A DNA stretch of 64,000 nucleotides from Plebeiibacterium marinum (GTDB lineage Bacteria; Bacteroidota; Bacteroidia; Bacteroidales; Marinilabiliaceae): NCBI RefSeq assembly GCF_026013615.1, contig NZ_JAPDPI010000016.1, forward strand, positions 1 through 64,000. The letters run 5' to 3'. A program made the position numbers and the translations under genes. The notes below the pieces were generated by a model that searched no databases, had not been told where the DNA came from, and saw nothing but the letters and a program-made list of their open reading frames with translations. Within the stretch, counting starts at the first letter, position 1. Each line of letters begins with the position of its first letter. This document shows positions 54,147 to 63,944 of the stretch, one piece after another.

Positions 54147-55670
54147 ATGAGCAACAGAAAAGTGAGGGTAAGGTTTGCCCCAAGTCCTACAGGGCCGTTA
54201 CATATTGGTGGTGTAAGAACTGCTTTGTTTAACTATTTATTTGCTAAAAAGCATAATGGTGACTTTATATTAAGGATTGAAGATACAGATCAGACCCGTT
54301 TTGTAGAAGGTGCAGAATCTTATATCAATGAATCTCTTGAGTGGCTTGGGATGAAAATAGACGAAGGTGTTGCTCAAGGGGGTGAATATGGCCCGTATAA
54401 ACAGTCGGAAAGGAAAGAAATATATATTCAATATGCAGACCAGTTGATTAAAGATGGCTGGGCCTATTATGCGTTTGATACACCTCAGGAGCTAGAGGCA
54501 CTAAGGGAAAAGGCGGAGGCTGAAAAAACGAAGTTTTCATATGATATGAATACCCGTTTGAGTTTACGCAATTCATTGAGTATGTCTGGTGATGAGGTAG
54601 AGGAGTTGATTGCAAAAGGGGAGCCTTACGTGGTCAGGTTTAAAATGCCTGAGGGGGTTGAGGTTTCTGCTGTTGATATGATCCGGGGAGAGGTGAAGTT
54701 TAATACGGCTATATTGGATGATAAAGTAATTTTTAAGTCTGATGGATTACCGACATACCACCTGGCTAATGTGGTGGATGATTATACCATGAAAATATCC
54801 CATGTGATCAGGGGAGAGGAGTGGTTGCCATCACTTCCGTTGCATATTATGCTTTACAAGGCATTGGGATGGGAAAATGAGCGCCCTGATTTTGCGCACT
54901 TGCCGTTGATTTTGAAACCAACCGGAAAGGGTAAGTTGAGTAAGAGGGATGGTGACAAGGCCGGGTTCCCGGTTTTTCCGTTGGAATGGAAATCGCCTGA
55001 AGGAGAAATCGCTTCGGGTTACAGGGAGTCAGGTTATGTTGCTGAGGCTGTAGTTAATTTGTTGGCTTTGTTGGGATGGAACCCCGGCACTGAACAGGAG
55101 ATCTTCTCCATGGAAGAATTGATCGGGGCTTTCTCTATTGAGAGGGTTAATAAGTCGGGAGCTCGTTTTGATCCGGAAAAGGCAAGGTGGTTTAATCACC
55201 AATATCTTGTTAATGCACCGGATTCGGTGTTGGCCGGGCAGTTTATGCCGGAGTTGGAATCCCGGGGTATTGTAGCTGAAATAGATTTGGTTGAGAAGGT
55301 TGTTGGATTGGTGAAAGAGCGCATAAATTTTGTTTCGGATCTTTGGGAGCAGGTTTCTTTCTTTTTTGTGGCTCCGGAGGAGTATGATGCCAAAGTGGTT
55401 AAAAAGCGATGGAAAGGTGATGTGCCTCAGTTTATGGGTAATTTGGCAGGAGTTTTAGAAAGTGTTTCGGATTGGACTGCGGATGCAATAAAGGAAGTGA
55501 TTGCTGCTAGGATAGAAGAAGAAGGATTGGGTTTTGGCCTTGTGATGAATGCTTTTAGGTTGGCATTAGTGGGTGGCGGTTTTGGCCCGGATTTAATGAC
55601 GATTGCAGAGCTTGTAGGTAAGGAAGAAACCATAAATAGGGTAAATAAAGCTGTGGAAGTTTTAGCATAA
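54147..55670 (+). CDS. gltX: Glutamyl-tRNA synthetase
   Basis: 507 aa class I synthetase. HIGH motif in [20 protein letters not shown] (residues 8-27), RIEDTDQTR, and the KMSKS-type loop KLSKRDG. The C-terminal anticodon domain is present in full. No GlnRS-type features are seen, so it is the ordinary discriminating or non-discriminating GluRS; which one cannot be read. Convergent with fabH through a shared terminator. Confidence 0.97.
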   Translation: MSNRKVRVRFAPSPTGPLHIGGVRTALFNYLFAKKHNGDFILRIEDTDQTRFVEGAESYINESLEWLGMKIDEGVAQGGEYGPYKQSERKEIYIQYADQLIKDGWAYYAFDTPQELEALREKAEAEKTKFSYDMNTRLSLRNSLSMSGDEVEELIAKGEPYVVRFKMPEGVEVSAVDMIRGEVKFNTAILDDKVIFKSDGLPTYHLANVVDDYTMKISHVIRGEEWLPSLPLHIMLYKALGWENERPDFAHLPLILKPTGKGKLSKRDGDKAGFPVFPLEWKSPEGEIASGYRESGYVAEAVVNLLALLGWNPGTEQEIFSMEELIGAFSIERVNKSGARFDPEKARWFNHQYLVNAPDSVLAGQFMPELESRGIVAEIDLVEKVVGLVKERINFVSDLWEQVSFFFVAPEEYDAKVVKKRWKGDVPQFMGNLAGVLESVSDWTADAIKEVIAARIEEEGLGFGLVMNAFRLALVGGGFGPDLMTIAELVGKEETINRVNKAVEVLA

Positions 55671-55687
55671 TAAAACATAAGGAAATT

Positions 55688-55722
55688 AAAAAAGGGTGGC
55701 TTCATTGAAGTCACCCTTTTTT
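55688..55722. terminator. Bidirectional terminator between gltX and fabH
   Basis: GGGTGGCTTC pairs with GAAGTCACCC (one G-T) with a three-base loop, flanked by A6 before and T6 after, so it works on both strands for the converging genes. Confidence 0.88.
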
Positions 55723-55752
55723 GATATATGGTATATTATTCTGTCTGAATAG

Positions 55753-56751
55753 TTATTTTGAATCGTATCCCCATTTAAGGTATACAGATCCCCAGGTAAA
55801 TCCTGCGCCAAAGGCTGCCAATACGATATTGTCGCCTTTTTTAAGTTGTTTTTCCCATTCGTACAAACAAAGTGGAATAGTAGCGGATGTTGTATTTCCA
55901 TACTTCTCAATATTGATCATTACCTGATCTTTTCTGATTCCCATCCTTCTTGCTGTGGCATCAATAATCCTAAGGTTTGCCTGGTGTGGAACAAGCCAGG
56001 TTACCTCATCTGACTCAAGGTTGTTTTTCTCCATAATCTCAACCGCAACATCGGCCATGTTCGAAACTGCATGTTTAAACACTGCCTGGCCTTCCTGATA
56101 AACCACATGTTCTTTGGCGTCAACGGTTTCGTGTGAAGCAGGTTTTACAGATCCCCCAGCCTTCATAACAAGATGGTGTCTTCCTATTCCGTTGCTTCGC
56201 AAAATGGTGTCCCTTATTCCTATTTCTTCTTCAGTAGGTTCAATTAGTACAGCAGTTGCTGCGTCACCAAATAAAACACAGGTGGTGCGGTCAGTGTAAT
56301 CTGTAATCGACGACATTTTTTCGGCACTAACTACAATTACTTTCTTGTGACTGCCTGATTGAACATATTTACAAGCAGTGTCCAGTCCGTAAAGAAAGCC
56401 TGAACAGGCAGCGTTCATATCAAAGCTCTGTATGTTGTGAATCCCAACTTTGTCGCAAATAATTGCTGATGTTCCCGGGAACATGTGGTCTGGTGTAACT
56501 GTTGTGCAAATTACTAAATCAATATCTTCCTTTGAAGTTCCTGTTTTTTTCAACAAGTCCTTAACAGCTTCTGCCCCAAGGTCAGATGCACCTTTGCCTT
56601 CGCCTTTAAGTATGCGCCTCTCCTTGATTCCAACCCGAGTCATTATCCATTCGTCAGAGGTATCAACCATGGAGCTTAGCTCTTCATTTGTCAAGATATA
56701 ATCGGGTAGATATGCTCCTACACCAGTGATTACAGCGTTAATTTTTTTCAT
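55753..56751 (-). CDS. fabH: 3-oxoacyl-ACP synthase III (FabH)
   Basis: 332 aa enzyme that starts fatty-acid synthesis by condensing acetyl- or branched acyl-CoA with malonyl-ACP. Triad: Cys116 in NAACSGFL, His in [11 protein letters not shown], Asn in YGNTTSAT. The start at 56751 ([10 protein letters not shown]) is chosen because the family begins here; the longer open frame adds 17 unlikely residues. It is downstream of yceD and rpmF, the usual arrangement (plsX is missing between). Distinct from DarB of the dialkylresorcinol locus. Confidence 0.95.
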   Translation of the reverse strand: MKKINAVITGVGAYLPDYILTNEELSSMVDTSDEWIMTRVGIKERRILKGEGKGASDLGAEAVKDLLKKTGTSKEDIDLVICTTVTPDHMFPGTSAIICDKVGIHNIQSFDMNAACSGFLYGLDTACKYVQSGSHKKVIVVSAEKMSSITDYTDRTTCVLFGDAATAVLIEPTEEEIGIRDTILRSNGIGRHHLVMKAGGSVKPASHETVDAKEHVVYQEGQAVFKHAVSNMADVAVEIMEKNNLESDEVTWLVPHQANLRIIDATARRMGIRKDQVMINIEKYGNTTSATIPLCLYEWEKQLKKGDNIVLAAFGAGFTWGSVYLKWGYDSK

Positions 56752-56889
56752 GTTAAATAATTTCTCGACTGAATTTCGGCAGTCAAATGTTAGAAATAGC
56801 AAATGCTTTCCTTTTTGATATAAAAGGACTTAACTACTTTTTTTCTGAAGTTTCAGGCATCCCCTTTTCGATTACAAATGCCCTAAAGC

Positions 56890-56921
56890 AAAATTTGCCC
56901 TGCTAATGCAAGGCAAATTTA
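56890..56921. other. Hairpin between rpmF and fabH
   Basis: AAATTTGCC (56891-56899) pairs perfectly with GGCAAATTT (56912-56920). On the minus strand the tail is only weakly T-rich, so it may be a partial terminator or a processing site between the two genes. Confidence 0.45.
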
Positions 56922-56949
56922 AAAAAAGTACTTTTTAATCAAAAAAAAG

Positions 56950-57135
56950 TTATGCTGTAATTTCTTTTTCAACAGCTAGTTTTCCTCTGTAATAACCACA
57001 CTCTCCACAAACGGTGTGAAGTTTTACAGCTGAACCACAGTTAGAGCATACTCCTAATGCAGGAGCAGTTGCTTTGTAGTGCGTCCTTCTCTTGTCTCTT
57101 CTAGTTTTAGAAATCTTTCTTTTAGGATGTGCCAT
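56950..57135 (-). CDS. rpmF: 50S ribosomal protein L32
   Basis: 61 aa ribosomal protein. Starts MAHPKRKISKTRRDKRR, as in all L32, with the zinc ribbon CSNCG and CGECGYYRGK intact (four cysteines). The zinc-binding form rather than the cysteine-less paralogue. It follows yceD by 15 bases. Confidence 0.98.
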   Translation of the reverse strand: MAHPKRKISKTRRDKRRTHYKATAPALGVCSNCGSAVKLHTVCGECGYYRGKLAVEKEITA

Positions 57136-57150
57136 TTTATAACAACTTTA

Positions 57151-57693
57151 CTAATTACTATTATTATCTTTTAATTTTTTCAGAGCTTCCCACCTGGGGT
57201 CAATCTCTTCTTTTGATTCAATATCTTGACCGTGGTTGTCCGAAGAAAACTCTTCGAGTTTGCTAATCATCTCCGGGTCGCAATCTTCAGGATCCTCATG
57301 GACAGATCGTAAAGGCATACTTACCACTATAAATTCATATATCAATTGAGCTACATTAAACTCGTTTTCTTCATGAGGAAGTATGATGATTTCGTCGCTT
57401 GCTTCATCGTACATAATCCCAAACTTAACGTACATCCTTCCCTGGTATGAAACCGGCAATGTCATTTTACCCAGGCAATTATCACAAACAGTTTCGGCTT
57501 CCCCTTTAATGTTAAAATCGAATTGTAGCATCTGGGATTTTTTATCCATTACCACATCAACATCAAATGTTCCGACTTCTATTACCGAATTTCCAATTGC
57601 TTCGAAAAATGGTTGCTCAATTTTATAGTGAAAATCATGTTTGCCATCCTTTAATCCCTTAAAGGCTATGTTGTAATCTTTTAGCTTATTCAT
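57151..57693 (-). CDS. yceD: YceD/DUF177 family protein
   Basis: 180 aa. The mid-region CDNCLGKMTLPVSY matches the central motif of the DUF177 family, which is encoded next to rpmF in most bacteria and is linked to 23S rRNA accumulation. The acidic C-terminal part contains EDPEDCDPEMIS. A TACTTTTG element lies on the minus strand at 57723-57716, giving a short leader. Confidence 0.88.
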   Translation of the reverse strand: MNKLKDYNIAFKGLKDGKHDFHYKIEQPFFEAIGNSVIEVGTFDVDVVMDKKSQMLQFDFNIKGEAETVCDNCLGKMTLPVSYQGRMYVKFGIMYDEASDEIIILPHEENEFNVAQLIYEFIVVSMPLRSVHEDPEDCDPEMISKLEEFSSDNHGQDIESKEEIDPRWEALKKLKDNNSN

Positions 57694-57715
57694 TTCACCT
57701 TATATAAAAACTTTG

Positions 57716-57723
57716 CAAAAGTA
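57716..57723 (-). promoter_or_regulatory. -7 element for yceD-rpmF
   Basis: Minus-strand TACTTTTG ends 22 bases before the yceD ATG; no clear TTG upstream. Confidence 0.45.
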
Positions 57724-57813
57724 TAAAAATATCTAGTAGTAGAGAAGAAAAATATAAAATTTATTTTTGTATTCTCAGTGGAACTTATTTGAGTGTGGTT
57801 AACGTGCACTCTG

Positions 57814-58977
57814 TTAGTTGGATACGTGTGTTGGTAGAATGATTCTAAAAGTGGTTTTTTTAAGAGGTTCAGACTCTTTTACATATATTTTTCCTTTGTG
57901 GTATTCCTCAATAATTCTTTTGGTTAATGAAAGTCCAAGTCCCCAGCCTCGTTTTTTGGTCGTGTAACCAGGATCAAAAACGGTTTTAAAATTCTTGCGG
58001 GGGATTCCTTTGCCATTGTCGGATATTTCTATAGCTACAAAAGAATCATGTACTTGTGACGAAATGGTAATTGTTCCATAGCCTTTTATGGCATCAATGG
58101 CATTCTTTATTAGATTTTCCAATACCCACTCCAAAAGGGTGCTGTTTGCCTCTGTTTTTATATCGGGTTCAATATCAACATTAAAAATTACTTTGTCTGA
58201 TGATCTTGTTTTAAGATATTTAACACAATTGTCTATTGTAGAGCTAAGGTTTATACTCTTCAAAATAGGTTTTGATCCGATTTTAGAAAAACGGTCTGCA
58301 ATATTCTGAAGTCGCGTAACATCTTTTCTTATTTCGCCAATGGTTTCCGGGTCGTTTATTTTTAAGTCGAGGTAATCCACCCATCCCATGAGGGAGGTTA
58401 TGGGGGTGCCAAGTTGGTGGGCTGTTTCTTTTGACATGCCCACCCATACCTGATTTTGTTCTGCCTTTCTGGAATTGCTAAACGCCAGATAGGCTATGAA
58501 TACAAATATAGATACTACTAAAAGCTGTATAACAGGAAACCAGGTAAGTTTAATAAGCAGAGTTGAAGTTTGATAATACAGGTATTGTTTTTCGTTGTCA
58601 CCTAAGTCAATCTCAATGTATTTGCCTTCCGATTTTAACTCCTGGAGTTTGTTTTTCAGGTATGTTTCATCGTTTTTTTTAGGAACAGTCAGATTCCTGT
58701 GGTGGAGAATATTGTTTGCATTGTCAGTAAGGATTACAGGGACTGTAGTGTTGTTTTTTAAGACCTCCAGAGTCAGACCTATAGAATTGTCGTTGTTGCC
58801 GGGTTTAACCAATTGCCTTGTAGCTTCAGCCCAGAGTTCTACCTTTTTTCGCTCTTCAGCTTTGAGCTCATCAACTAAAGATTTTGTGTAAATGGAAGAA
58901 AATGCCCCAATTATTACCGCTCCAAGTAAAATAATGAGTTTATATCTTTTTTTATAGGTGTAATAATTTTTTGTCAT
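57814..58977 (-). CDS. Sensor histidine kinase
   Basis: 387 aa membrane kinase. Two helices (residues 13-30 and 146-165) enclose a periplasmic sensor of about 115 residues. The H-box is MSKETAHQLGTPITSLMGW, a form typical of Bacteroidota, followed by the ATPase domain with NLIKNAIDAI (N box), DNGKGIP (G1) and GWGLGLSLTKRI (G2). No HAMP domain is evident. No response-regulator gene lies next to it; the neighbour upstream is a hybrid kinase. Signal unknown. Confidence 0.92.
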   Translation of the reverse strand: MTKNYYTYKKRYKLIILLGAVIIGAFSSIYTKSLVDELKAEERKKVELWAEATRQLVKPGNNDNSIGLTLEVLKNNTTVPVILTDNANNILHHRNLTVPKKNDETYLKNKLQELKSEGKYIEIDLGDNEKQYLYYQTSTLLIKLTWFPVIQLLVVSIFVFIAYLAFSNSRKAEQNQVWVGMSKETAHQLGTPITSLMGWVDYLDLKINDPETIGEIRKDVTRLQNIADRFSKIGSKPILKSINLSSTIDNCVKYLKTRSSDKVIFNVDIEPDIKTEANSTLLEWVLENLIKNAIDAIKGYGTITISSQVHDSFVAIEISDNGKGIPRKNFKTVFDPGYTTKKRGWGLGLSLTKRIIEEYHKGKIYVKESEPLKKTTFRIILPTHVSN

Positions 58978-59061
58978 ATCAGATTGTGTAGTTAAACCTC
59001 TATAACGGGAAATGCTGGCTTATTATTGTCTGTTGGAATTGTGTGTAAAACAATTGTTTGG

Positions 59062-61860
59062 TTATTGGGAGCAGTATTTGATTATCATACGCGTTATTTC
59101 CTCTTTTTTTGCCGGTTTGGCAATAAAGTCATCCATACCCGATAAAAAGGCCTTTTGCTTTTGAGTGTCATCGTTATTGGCCGTCATTGCAATCACCGGG
59201 CAGTTTTCGTCATAGCATTTTAATTCTTTTGTTGCATCAAAACCATCCAGTTCCGGCATTGACAGGTCCATAAATATGATGTGGTATTTGTTTTCTTTGA
59301 ATTTAGCGACAGCTTCTTTTCCATTATTGGCAAGATCAATTTCATAGCCAATTTTTCTAAATAGGTTTTGGGCGACTTTTTGGTTAAACAGGTTGTCTTC
59401 AGCCACCAATATGCGAATATCGTTTGGAACCACCTTCCCAACTGTATTTATCGGAAATTTCACTGATTTAAAGTGTTTCAACAGCAGGTTTTGGAAAGTA
59501 TGCAAACGAATAGGTTTCCTTAAATAAGCATCAGCACCCAGTTTTTTAGCCAGATTATTGTTCATAGCTTCAAAATCTGAGCTTTGGAGCGCAATGGTGT
59601 AATTTTTATACAGATTGTGACTGTATAGTTGTTGTAAAAAATCTATGCCTCTGAAGTCTGGTCGGTGGTCAATTATAATGAGTTGGGTATTGTTTCTGTT
59701 TTTTAGCAACTGTATGGTTTCCTGGGAGGGTGCCATAATTCTGTAATTGATACCCAATGCCATAATGTTTTTAACGATGTTTTGTACATGCAGCGATTCG
59801 TCCGTTATGATAAGGGCATTAATTTGTGTGTACGATAAAATATATGAGTAGTCGAGATCTTTTACTTTGTGCTGGCTACTGTAAGGAATCGAAAAGATAA
59901 ACTCTGCTCCGGGATATTCGACTGAAGTGGAGATTGACGAAGGGCTGTTTGCCCATATTTCACCTCCCAAAAGTTTTACCAGGTTTTTCGAGATGGAGGT
60001 GCCAAGGCCGGTACCTCCAAATTTCCTCGTAGTACTTCCATCTTCCTGGGCAAATGGATTGAATATTATTTGAAGCTTCTCCTTGCGGATGCCAATTCCT
60101 GTGTCCGAAATCTTAAACTGTAAGGCTGAGCCACCGTTTAAGGATGTGGTTTCCGAAATATGAAGGTGCACTTTCCCTGAAGGTGTGAATTTTATGGCGT
60201 TGCTGATCAGGTTGTTTAATATCTGTCTAAATCTCAGTGGGTCTGTGTTGAAATCGTTAGGGAGTTGTACTGTTGTATCCCATGTTAATTCAATCGACCT
60301 GGCTTCTGCGAGTTTGGCGAAGTCTTTTATGGAGGCTTCAATCTCATTTTCGAGGTTAACAGGGATGGTTTCTATTTCCAGTTTTCCTGATTGGATCTTG
60401 GAAAAATCAAGTATGTCGTTAATTAAGCCAAGCAATGTGTCTGCCGATCTTTTTACCACACTCAACATTTCTTTATCAGTTTGGTTTGGAGACTGAGTTG
60501 TAAGTAGCATATCGGTCATTCCGATAATGGCATTGAGTGGTGTTCTTAACTCGTGACTTATGTTGGCGATGAATCTTGTTTGGGCAATCTGGTCCTTGTC
60601 GTTTAGTGCTAGTTGTTCAAAAGGCGTGATCTCTATGTATGTAATAATAAAATACTTTTTGTTTTGATTGTAAAATGGTATTTTTTCAGTTAGGATAACC
60701 TGTTTGTGTGGAGTGTTGTCGTTAAAAACGTATTTCTTTGACGACATTGAGATGTCAGACCTGATGATCGTCCTTTTCTTTTCAAATATGATTTTTTCAT
60801 TGGCCACTTCATCGAGTAATATTTCTTCATTATCGCATTCAAATATTTTTAAAGCAGCCTTGTTTACTAATTTTACTTTTTCTTCATAATCAACCATTAC
60901 AATGCCAACCGGGGCAAAGTATAGTATTTTTCGAAGGGCATCTTCTGATTGGGCAAGCCGTTCTTTTGACTCTTTTTGTTTTTGCGAATATTGTGTAAAT
61001 GCGTATATAATAAATAAAATTATAATAAGGCTGATAAGAGCAATAATGGAGGAGTTTTTAAGGATTGAATATGTAATTGGTTTTATTGGCAGGGAAAATG
61101 CTATGATAAGATCCTGGGTTGTGAACTTTAGTTTTTGGCATACGGTTAGTGTTTTTGTTTTTATGTTGTTGATGTGCAGGTGGTGGATTACTTGATTGCC
61201 CGAATCAGATAGTGCTGTTTGTGTATCCTTTGCCAGATCGTCAATCTCTAATTCCGGAATTGTTGAGAACAGTAAATGGTAATCCGTATCTGCAATCCAT
61301 TGAAATTGATGGCCTTTTATGTTAAAGCCTTTAAATATTTCAGCATAATACAATTGGAGGTTGAAATTATACACAAGGTATCCATATATGTGGGTATTGT
61401 TATATAGGGGTTGGCTAATGCTAAAGGTGTTTGATTTTTGGTCGAAACTAATTGTGCGTTTAAACTCTTCTTTTCTATAGCCATTGCTGAATTTTGTAAT
61501 GAGAGAATTGTTGGGGCCTTTTTTTATGCTGTAACAATTCCCTTTGGTATCATATATGGATAAGTTTTTTATTGTTGAGGTATATCGGTTAAAAATGAGT
61601 TCAATCCTTTCTTTAATATGAGAACAATGTAAGCTATGCGAAAAGAGCTGTGTCAGGCCATCTTCATTAAATAGCATCGTGGCATTGGATTCAATCTCAG
61701 TTAAAAGGTCTTTGCTTTCTTTTTTGCAGGCATTTAGCTGTTTGGTCAGGATTGTTTTTTGGGTGTCAATTTGCCACAGGTATGTATCGCGATAATAATA
61801 TATATTGCAAATAATTAAAAATGCAATGCTCGATATAGCAATGGCAATTGGTTTCTTCAT
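59062..61860 (-). CDS. Hybrid sensor histidine kinase / response regulator
   Basis: 932 aa. Residues 1-25 and about 265-290 are membrane helices around a large periplasmic sensor with a double-Cache/PAS-like look. A cytoplasmic PAS-like domain follows (ILYFAPVGIVMVDYEEKVK), then kinase: H-box FIANISHELRTPLNAIIG, NLISNAIKF, DTGIGI, FGGTGLGTSISK. Two receiver domains end the protein: the first (near 665-785) keeps an aspartate in LIIIDHRPDFRG but is divergent, and the second (near 800-925) is canonical (VAEDNLFN, IIFMDLSMPELDG, IAMTAN). The start is set at 61860; the frame continues 6 residues further. Confidence 0.92.
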   Translation of the reverse strand: MKKPIAIAISSIAFLIICNIYYYRDTYLWQIDTQKTILTKQLNACKKESKDLLTEIESNATMLFNEDGLTQLFSHSLHCSHIKERIELIFNRYTSTIKNLSIYDTKGNCYSIKKGPNNSLITKFSNGYRKEEFKRTISFDQKSNTFSISQPLYNNTHIYGYLVYNFNLQLYYAEIFKGFNIKGHQFQWIADTDYHLLFSTIPELEIDDLAKDTQTALSDSGNQVIHHLHINNIKTKTLTVCQKLKFTTQDLIIAFSLPIKPITYSILKNSSIIALISLIIILFIIYAFTQYSQKQKESKERLAQSEDALRKILYFAPVGIVMVDYEEKVKLVNKAALKIFECDNEEILLDEVANEKIIFEKKRTIIRSDISMSSKKYVFNDNTPHKQVILTEKIPFYNQNKKYFIITYIEITPFEQLALNDKDQIAQTRFIANISHELRTPLNAIIGMTDMLLTTQSPNQTDKEMLSVVKRSADTLLGLINDILDFSKIQSGKLEIETIPVNLENEIEASIKDFAKLAEARSIELTWDTTVQLPNDFNTDPLRFRQILNNLISNAIKFTPSGKVHLHISETTSLNGGSALQFKISDTGIGIRKEKLQIIFNPFAQEDGSTTRKFGGTGLGTSISKNLVKLLGGEIWANSPSSISTSVEYPGAEFIFSIPYSSQHKVKDLDYSYILSYTQINALIITDESLHVQNIVKNIMALGINYRIMAPSQETIQLLKNRNNTQLIIIDHRPDFRGIDFLQQLYSHNLYKNYTIALQSSDFEAMNNNLAKKLGADAYLRKPIRLHTFQNLLLKHFKSVKFPINTVGKVVPNDIRILVAEDNLFNQKVAQNLFRKIGYEIDLANNGKEAVAKFKENKYHIIFMDLSMPELDGFDATKELKCYDENCPVIAMTANNDDTQKQKAFLSGMDDFIAKPAKKEEITRMIIKYCSQ

Positions 61861-61896
61861 AATGAAAATAATACGCAATAAAGCACAGAAGATTAG

Positions 61897-62823
61897 TTAT
61901 CTGTATTTCTCCTGTTTGGTTTCGAAAATACTTAAGTAACTCTGATATCTGGAAAGAGCAATTGCTTCATCTTCAACAGCCTGCTTTACTGCACAGCCCG
62001 GTTCGTGGGTATGGGTGCAGTTGCTATACTGGCAGTTGTGAGAGTGTTCAAAAAACTCCTTAAAATAATGGTATAATTCTTCTTTTTCAATATCTATTAA
62101 TCCATAGCCTCTGATACCTGGCGTGTCAATTATATAACCGCCAAAATTGAGTTGGTGCATTTCGGCAAATGTAGTAGTATGTTTGCCGCTTTGGTGTATA
62201 TCTGAAATTTCGGCAACTTTTAAATTTAAACCGGGTTGTATCCTGTTGATCAACGTGGATTTTCCAACACCAGAATGGCCGGAGATAACACTTACTTTAT
62301 CTTTTAAAAGTTCTACTATTATACTTAGGTCATCATGCATTTTTGCTGAAATGGTATAGGTTTGGTAACCAATATTTTCGTATATACTGCGCATTTCGCT
62401 CAGGGCGTACAGGTGTTTTTGATCATACCGGTCTACCTTGTTGAATATTATTTTTACAGGTATCCTGTATGCTTCGGCTGATGCCAAAAAGCGATCGATA
62501 AACACGGGGGTGGTTATGGGATAATTAATGGTTACCAGTAAAAGAGCCTGATCAATGTTTGAAGCAATAATGTGTGTTTGTTTAGAAAGGTTTGAGGCCT
62601 TCCTGATAATATAGTTTTTTCTTTCCTTTATTTCGCATATAACACCTATTCCCTCATTTTCCTCCATTGAAAAAGAAACCTGATCGCCTACAGCAATGGG
62701 ATTGGTGCTCTTAATGTCGTTTAAACGTAACTTTCCTTTTATAGTACAATTAACATCTTCCCCTTGAGGGGTTTTAACCAGGTAGCGGCTTCCTGTTGAT
62801 TTAAATACAATACCTGTTTTCAA
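61897..62823 (-). CDS. rsgA: Ribosome small subunit-dependent GTPase A
   Basis: 308 aa GTPase that assists late 30S maturation. It has an N-terminal OB fold, then the circularly permuted GTPase: FNKVD (G4) before SGHSGVGKSTLINRI (G1), and DTPGIRGYG (G3). The C-terminal zinc site CQYSNCTHTHEPGCAV holds Cys-Cys-His-Cys ligands. Normal length. It leads the minus-strand group that continues with the two kinases, so coupled transcription is likely but not proven. Confidence 0.97.
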   Translation of the reverse strand: MKTGIVFKSTGSRYLVKTPQGEDVNCTIKGKLRLNDIKSTNPIAVGDQVSFSMEENEGIGVICEIKERKNYIIRKASNLSKQTHIIASNIDQALLLVTINYPITTPVFIDRFLASAEAYRIPVKIIFNKVDRYDQKHLYALSEMRSIYENIGYQTYTISAKMHDDLSIIVELLKDKVSVISGHSGVGKSTLINRIQPGLNLKVAEISDIHQSGKHTTTFAEMHQLNFGGYIIDTPGIRGYGLIDIEKEELYHYFKEFFEHSHNCQYSNCTHTHEPGCAVKQAVEDEAIALSRYQSYLSIFETKQEKYR

Positions 62824-62947
62824 GTCTAAAAATATTTATTCGATGAGTGTTGTGAAAATTGGCTATAAAAATGTAAAAAAAACACGACAGTTTACAAGAG
62901 TTTTCTCTAAAAAAGTAAATTATTTTCCTGTTTGTTGCTTTTCTTTC

Positions 62948-62955
62948 TAAATTTG
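62948..62955 (+). promoter_or_regulatory. Possible -7 element before LolA-like gene
   Basis: TAAATTTG matches TAnnTTTG; the nearest TTG (62932-62934) is at 13 bases, too short. If used, the leader is about 200 bases and contains the structured stretch at 63053-63140. Confidence 0.35.
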
Positions 62956-63052
62956 AGAGAATGGTCAATTCCTTTTGCCCTGGTGCTAAAATGGAAGATA
63001 AAAAATGTAGCTTTATGGTGATAAAGTGCCAAAATAAATAATGTTTAAACTA

Positions 63053-63140
63053 ATGAAACGAGCCATGAGAAAATTTTCTCTCCCAGGGATGGCACTATAG
63101 GCGAGTTCCCTGTTTGCACACACGGACAGGCATCGAATAC
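63053..63140 (+). promoter_or_regulatory. Structured leader with mini-ORF
   Basis: A 15-codon open frame, ATG at 63053 to TAG at 63100, reads MKRAMRKFSLPGMAL. Within it GCCAT and ATGGC can pair around GAGAAAATTTTCTC, itself a palindrome, and CCTGT (63109-63113) pairs with ACAGG (63125-63129). It is less AT-rich than the gap on either side (62824-63165). No known riboswitch was recognised. Confidence 0.35.
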
Positions 63141-63165
63141 CTTTGGAAATAAAAATTATAATGAG

Positions 63166-63939
63166 ATGAAATTTAATTTTTCTTTAAGATGGAGAGTGGG
63201 TGTATTGTTATTTGTTGTTGTGACTTGCAGCGGAGGGGCTCTTGTGGCACAGGTTACAGCACGTGATATCATAGATCGTGCAAATGAATTGCTTAGGGGT
63301 AAGACCAGTTATACTGAAATGGAAATGAAAGTGGTAAGGACTAAATGGGAACGGACACTGAAATTTAAAGGTTGGAGTAAAGGTGTTGATTATTCCATGA
63401 TCTATATAACTTTTCCGGCCAGAGAAAAAGGACAAGTGTTTTTAAAAAGGCAAAAAGATATGTGGAACTACCTTCCGGATATAGATAAAATGATCAAGAT
63501 ACCTCCAAGCATGATGATGCAATCATGGATGGGTTCGGATATGACCAATGATGACCTGGTAAAAGGGGCTTCGATAGTAGAGGATTACATTCACAACATA
63601 ATAGGAGAGGAAGAGAAAAATGGATATGATTGTTGGATAATTGAATTGATCCCAAAGGAAGATGCAGTAGTAGTATGGGGAAAGATTGTTTGCTGGATTA
63701 CCCAAGAAGGATATATGACCCTGAGGAATGAATATTATGACGAGGATGGATTTTTAATAAATACGGAATCACTATCAAAAATCAAAAATATAGGAGATAG
63801 GGTAATGCCAACATTTTTTGAGATCGTTCCTGAGGATAAAAAAGGACAGAAAACCACCATGGAATTCACTAATGTAGAATTTGATATGCCTTTAGATGAT
63901 GATTTTTTCTCGGTTAAAAATATGAAACGAATTAAATAG
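63166..63939 (+). CDS. Outer membrane lipoprotein-sorting protein (LolA-like)
   Basis: 257 aa with a signal peptide (residues 1-29, ending ALVAQ). The mature part is a LolA/LppX-like fold; TYTEMEMKVVRTKWERTL, then YLPDIDKMIKIPPSMMMQSWMGSD and DYIHNIIGEEEKNGYDCW are features of the family annotated as outer membrane lipoprotein-sorting protein, usually encoded beside FtsX-type or MMPL transporters. It probably moves a lipid or lipoprotein across the periplasm. The start of an FtsX-type permease follows after 5 bases. Confidence 0.88.
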   Translation: MKFNFSLRWRVGVLLFVVVTCSGGALVAQVTARDIIDRANELLRGKTSYTEMEMKVVRTKWERTLKFKGWSKGVDYSMIYITFPAREKGQVFLKRQKDMWNYLPDIDKMIKIPPSMMMQSWMGSDMTNDDLVKGASIVEDYIHNIIGEEEKNGYDCWIIELIPKEDAVVVWGKIVCWITQEGYMTLRNEYYDEDGFLINTESLSKIKNIGDRVMPTFFEIVPEDKKGQKTTMEFTNVEFDMPLDDDFFSVKNMKRIK

Positions 63940-63944
63940 GGGGG

